Origin: Lasiodiplodia sp. COLG20
Lineage: Eukaryota; Ascomycota; Dothideomycetes; Botryosphaeriales; Botryosphaeriaceae
Direction of reading: 5' to 3'
NCBI GenBank assembly: GCA_009801085.1
Contig: VNWV01000005.1
Span: forward strand, 2,418,001 to 2,482,000
DNA: 64,000 bases
Positions 61,428-64,000 of the stretch are shown here, one piece after another; within the stretch, counting starts at the first letter, position 1, and every line of letters starts with the position of its first letter. A program made the position numbers and the translations under genes. The notes below the pieces were generated by a model. It had not been told where the DNA came from. It saw only the letters and a list, made by a program, of their open reading frames with translations, and searched no databases.

Positions 61428-62418
61428 CTACAAGTCCCACCTCGACTTGAGGTGCCTGAACCAGTCCCTGGCCATCCAAGCGTCGAACTCGGTGATCTCC
61501 ATGGCGCTGCCGGCGTTCATGATGAAGTTGGTGACGCCGGTGGGGGTCCAGTCGTAGAAGTCGTCGAGGCCGAGGGTGTGGCCCATCTCGTGGAGCAGGA
61601 TGTGGATGTTCTCCTCGTCGACGTTCTGCAGCATGTAGTCGGCGCCGACCTGCTGGCCCCAGTCGCCGCCGTAGCCGCCAGCGCCGTCATCGAGCGTGTC
61701 GGACAGCCAGAGCGAGACGTCGTAGCGGTCGGCGTCGCCGCCCGAGCAGCCCGAGTAGTCGCCGTCGGCGTAGTGGATCGCGCGGCCGCACGCCGGGTCG
61801 CACTCGGGTGCGCCGTCGGCGTCGAGATGGCCGGTGTGCACCGTGATGCCCGACGTGTCGCCCTCGAGCAGGGACTTGTCCTTGGTCGCCCAGCCGACGA
61901 CCGACACGTCGACCGACTCGTACGGGAAGCCGTCGAAGCCGACCAGCGCCGCGCTGACCCACTTGTTGTACATCTTCGAAAGCGCCTTCTCGATCGAGGC
62001 GCGCTGCGCCGCCGTCACGCTCTTGGTGCTGTCCCAGCGGACGCAGTACTGGACCTTGGCCTTGGTCTCCATGATGTGGTCGTAGCTGTGAGGGATTCAT
62101 GTCAGCAACCGTAACAATATTGTGAAGTGGGATCAAAACTTACCCGTAGTTCTTGAACTCAAGGGCACTGGGGTTCTCGTTCATCTCGTGCTCCCAGACC
62201 TCGTCCAGACCCGTGGACAGCGACGAGGGAGGGGACCAGGTCGAGTTCGAGTTCGAGCTAGCACGCTTAGAGACGGCCGGGTTCTCAAAGCTCGAGCGAG
62301 CCGCGAGGGCCGGGGCGCGGTCGAACTTGCAGATGCCGGGGGCCTCCTGGCTGCCCTGGATGGGGTGCGCCTGCGCGGCCAGGGCGGCGATGAGGGGAAG
62401 GGCGGTAACAGCCTTCAT
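61428..62418 (-). CDS. Secreted zinc metalloprotease
   Basis: Exons 62418-62144 and 62085-61428 (58-nt intron GTAAGT...CTGAC...CAG), 310 aa. Signal peptide MKAVTALPLIAALAAQAHP, then a pro-like segment to about residue 90 with a KR site (VSKRASS). The catalytic domain has HEMGHTLGLDDFYDW: the HExxH zinc motif at 257-261 with following Gly and Asp as third-ligand candidates, and a Met-turn-like FIMNAGS about 15 residues later. Several cysteines (CDPACGR, YSGCSGG) probably form disulphides. This resembles small secreted metzincin-like fungal enzymes, not the classical fungalysin or deuterolysin. A cellulose-associated or plant-directed role is possible but not shown. A TATATATA element lies 120 bp upstream. 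Third positions are extremely GC-rich, which produces a long antisense open frame. Confidence 0.85.
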
Positions 62419-62537
62419 TGTGCTTAAAGTATATACGGAAGCGAAAGAATGGCTCGAGACTAGCTCGGAGAAAGAATGTGGTTTGTGGGAGAATGGATCT
62501 TGGGCTGGATCTGACTGCACTGGAGGCCGCTACCAGA

Positions 62538-62545
62538 TATATATA
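62538..62545 (-). promoter_or_regulatory. TATA-like element TATATATA
   Basis: TATATATA 120 bp upstream of the metalloprotease start in otherwise GC-balanced sequence; likely its core promoter. Confidence 0.45.
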
Positions 62546-63413
62546 CAACGGAAGTGCGAATACGACATTTCCGTAACGGCCTCACGCGGGCGGGGGTGGG
62601 ACAGGAGCCAGAAACATGTTGTGCGTGATGGGTGGCGCGCCGCAGATCATTGTCGGCACGGTGGTGGAGCGTTTCCGTCTCTCACACAAACGCCAAGACT
62701 CCGTGGTGTGGTGTCTCGCCAGTCGCAGCGGAGCGGAAGATGCCATGTCTGGCTAAGTCGGCCTGCTGCGAAACATGTGCTAAGCCATCGAATGGTCTAT
62801 TCCCGGGCTTGGCGCTCCTATTTGTCTTCTTGGCGCAATGAGCTTTGTTGTTTCAAGGAGAGCCGCCCGGTGGGCCTGAATAGATTAAATGCTCCGGCCC
62901 GCTTTACTACTGCGCCCCAGCGATTGGCCAACATGTAGGCCGAACGCCCGTATAAACATAGTGACAGCGATCGATCTCCTTTGTGGATTGTAAAACACTT
63001 TCGCTTAAGAGATGGCGTCAGCGAAGCGACTTGCCGGCGGATGCACTTGCCGACTTCAGAGGTTCTGGAAGGAGGACGGCTTGTGTGAGCTTAAACCCGG
63101 CCCGGTAGTATATCGTGTTTGCTTCTTCTCTCCTCATGTTTGATCTCCATTAAGCCCCTCTCGTTCCCTAAACAGACCACTCGAAGACTCATGGTCACCT
63201 TCGACCTGGACTGCGTTACAATCATTGGTCACCCACCCAAAGCAATATATTGAGACACGGAGAAACTATTCATTTCTCCGGCTGCGCAGAGCAAATTGAT
63301 ATTGTTGAAGTCAGGCTTTCCAGTGGAAGATCCATAGCAGGAGACAGCAGTCCGGCCCCCAGCCGATCAGCTTGGCCGGGAGCACGAGGGGCCTTTGCGG
63401 GGACTATTCGGCC
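62546..63413. other. Intergenic
   Basis: About 870 bp between the metalloprotease promoter and the end of the last gene. No gene recognised. Confidence 0.35.
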
Positions 63414-64000
63414 TCAGTGGAGCGCCTCATCCCTCCTGACAGCCAAAAAGGTTAGGCTCCAAAGTTGTCGGATATTACTCTCTGCAATACATTGTCAGCC
63501 CTATACCAGTGCCTTCACTGACACGAACAGGGGTAACATGAGGAAATGAAAAAGAGGGGAGGCGGAAAACTCACCTGTCGGACTCTGCCCAGCAGGCGGT
63601 GGTAACGCGCCCAGTGGCGTATACACGAAGTCTCCAGCATCATAGACCCAGCTCCAAACCTCACTGTTCAGGTATGCTCCATTCGAATCAATCAAGTCCC
63701 ACAGATGGTTGTAGGCTTGACGTACTTTAGCGTACACGGTCTTGTCATTGCAAAAGTCAGGGACGTGGGCAGAGTTGCAGCGGTCAAGCTGGCGAGCAAG
63801 GCCTGCGGCGAGCATGGAAAGCTGCCAACTCCAAACCACCGTGCCGTGATAGACGTTATTAGTGAAGTTTTTAGCGTAAACGGGGTCCCCTCCATATGCT
63901 GGGTTTGCTATCAGCACACCAATAGGCGTTGAGAGGCCTATAGGGAATGGTTGGATTATGTGCTCTGCGGCTTGGTCGAGAAATAACGTCAACTGTTCCT
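63414..64000 (-). CDS. C-terminal part of a putative six-hairpin glycosidase (debranching-enzyme-like), 5' truncated
   Basis: Runs off the right edge. Visible exons: 64000-63575 and, after a 93-nt intron (GTGAGT...GCAG), 63481-63414. The encoded part has TPIGVLIANPAYGGDPVYAK, NFTNNVYHGTVVWSWQLSML, QAYNHLWDLIDSNGAYLNSE, VWSWVYDAGDFVYTPLGALP, and after the splice ESNIRQLWSLTFLAV. Alternating helices with NxxYHGxVxWSWQ are typical of (alpha/alpha)6 glycoside hydrolases of the amylo-glucosidase/debranching-like group found in many ascomycetes. The last exon acceptor was chosen because it gives the conserved-looking ESNIRQLWSL tail; an earlier TAG acceptor would end after a few residues. The substrate is unknown. 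Confidence 0.6.

Noticed and set aside
61386..62114. 242-codon plus-strand frame
   Set aside because: Antisense shadow of the metalloprotease exon, caused by very GC-rich third positions.
1..64000. tRNA genes
   Set aside because: Scanned for B-box-like GTTCGA contexts; hits were inside coding sequence or lacked an A-box and cloverleaf pairing.
1..64000. CRISPR arrays or prokaryotic operon signals
   Set aside because: Genes are spliced and monocistronic; no regularly spaced identical repeats were seen.

Overview
The window looks like chromosomal DNA of a filamentous ascomycete, probably a dothideomycete. Three things point there: genes with short introns (mostly 46-110 nt, GT...CTGAC or CTAAC...AG), typical fungal families (Zn2Cys6 regulator, CYP65-like P450, fungal rhodopsin-like membrane protein, YAT amino-acid permease, Lon/PIM1), and plant-cell-wall or secretome genes (GH16 glucanase, secreted metalloprotease, effector-like protein). 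The class is inferred from content; no marker gene fixes it. I find 27 protein genes (two cut by the window edges). I saw no convincing tRNA, rRNA or CRISPR.

Layout. 0-2 kb: tail of an Ala/Gly-rich protein and two small coiled-coil ORFs. 3-8 kb: housekeeping genes, an ALKBH6-type dioxygenase divergent from a Par14-type prolyl isomerase, then an F-box/LRR protein ending in a CaaX box. 8.5-16.3 kb: rhodopsin-like membrane protein, then a possible small tailoring set (flavin monooxygenase, SnoaL-like protein, O-methyltransferase). 16.3-18.6 kb: a gene-free repeat island with a diverged direct repeat, an AT-rich stretch, a long polypurine tract and an LTR-like promoter block. 18.6-28.1 kb: MetE-like protein, UPF0303 protein, amino-acid permease, mitochondrial Lon. 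28.9-34.7 kb: secreted GH16 glucanase and an effector-like secreted protein, separated by 3.6 kb without a convincing gene. 37-46.9 kb: mitochondrial-type aconitase, then a possible catabolic module (COG3618-type amidohydrolase, Zn2Cys6 regulator, sugar-type MFS transporter). 47.7-52.7 kb: two tandem, intron-poor paralogues with a DUF2786/DUF7168-like core, candidate SUMO-interacting motifs and one clear AT-hook. 53-55.7 kb: short-chain dehydrogenase convergent with a P450. 57.4-60.4 kb: 1004-aa kinase-like protein with altered motifs. 61.4-64 kb: secreted zinc metalloprotease and the C-terminal part of a six-hairpin-type glycosidase.

Working together. Two sets look functionally linked by position: FMO/SnoaL/OMT (small-molecule tailoring) and amidohydrolase/regulator/transporter (uptake and hydrolysis of a small carbohydrate or lactone). 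The tandem DUF2786-like pair is the least explained content. Exon borders were worked out by hand from splice signals, frame and family conservation.
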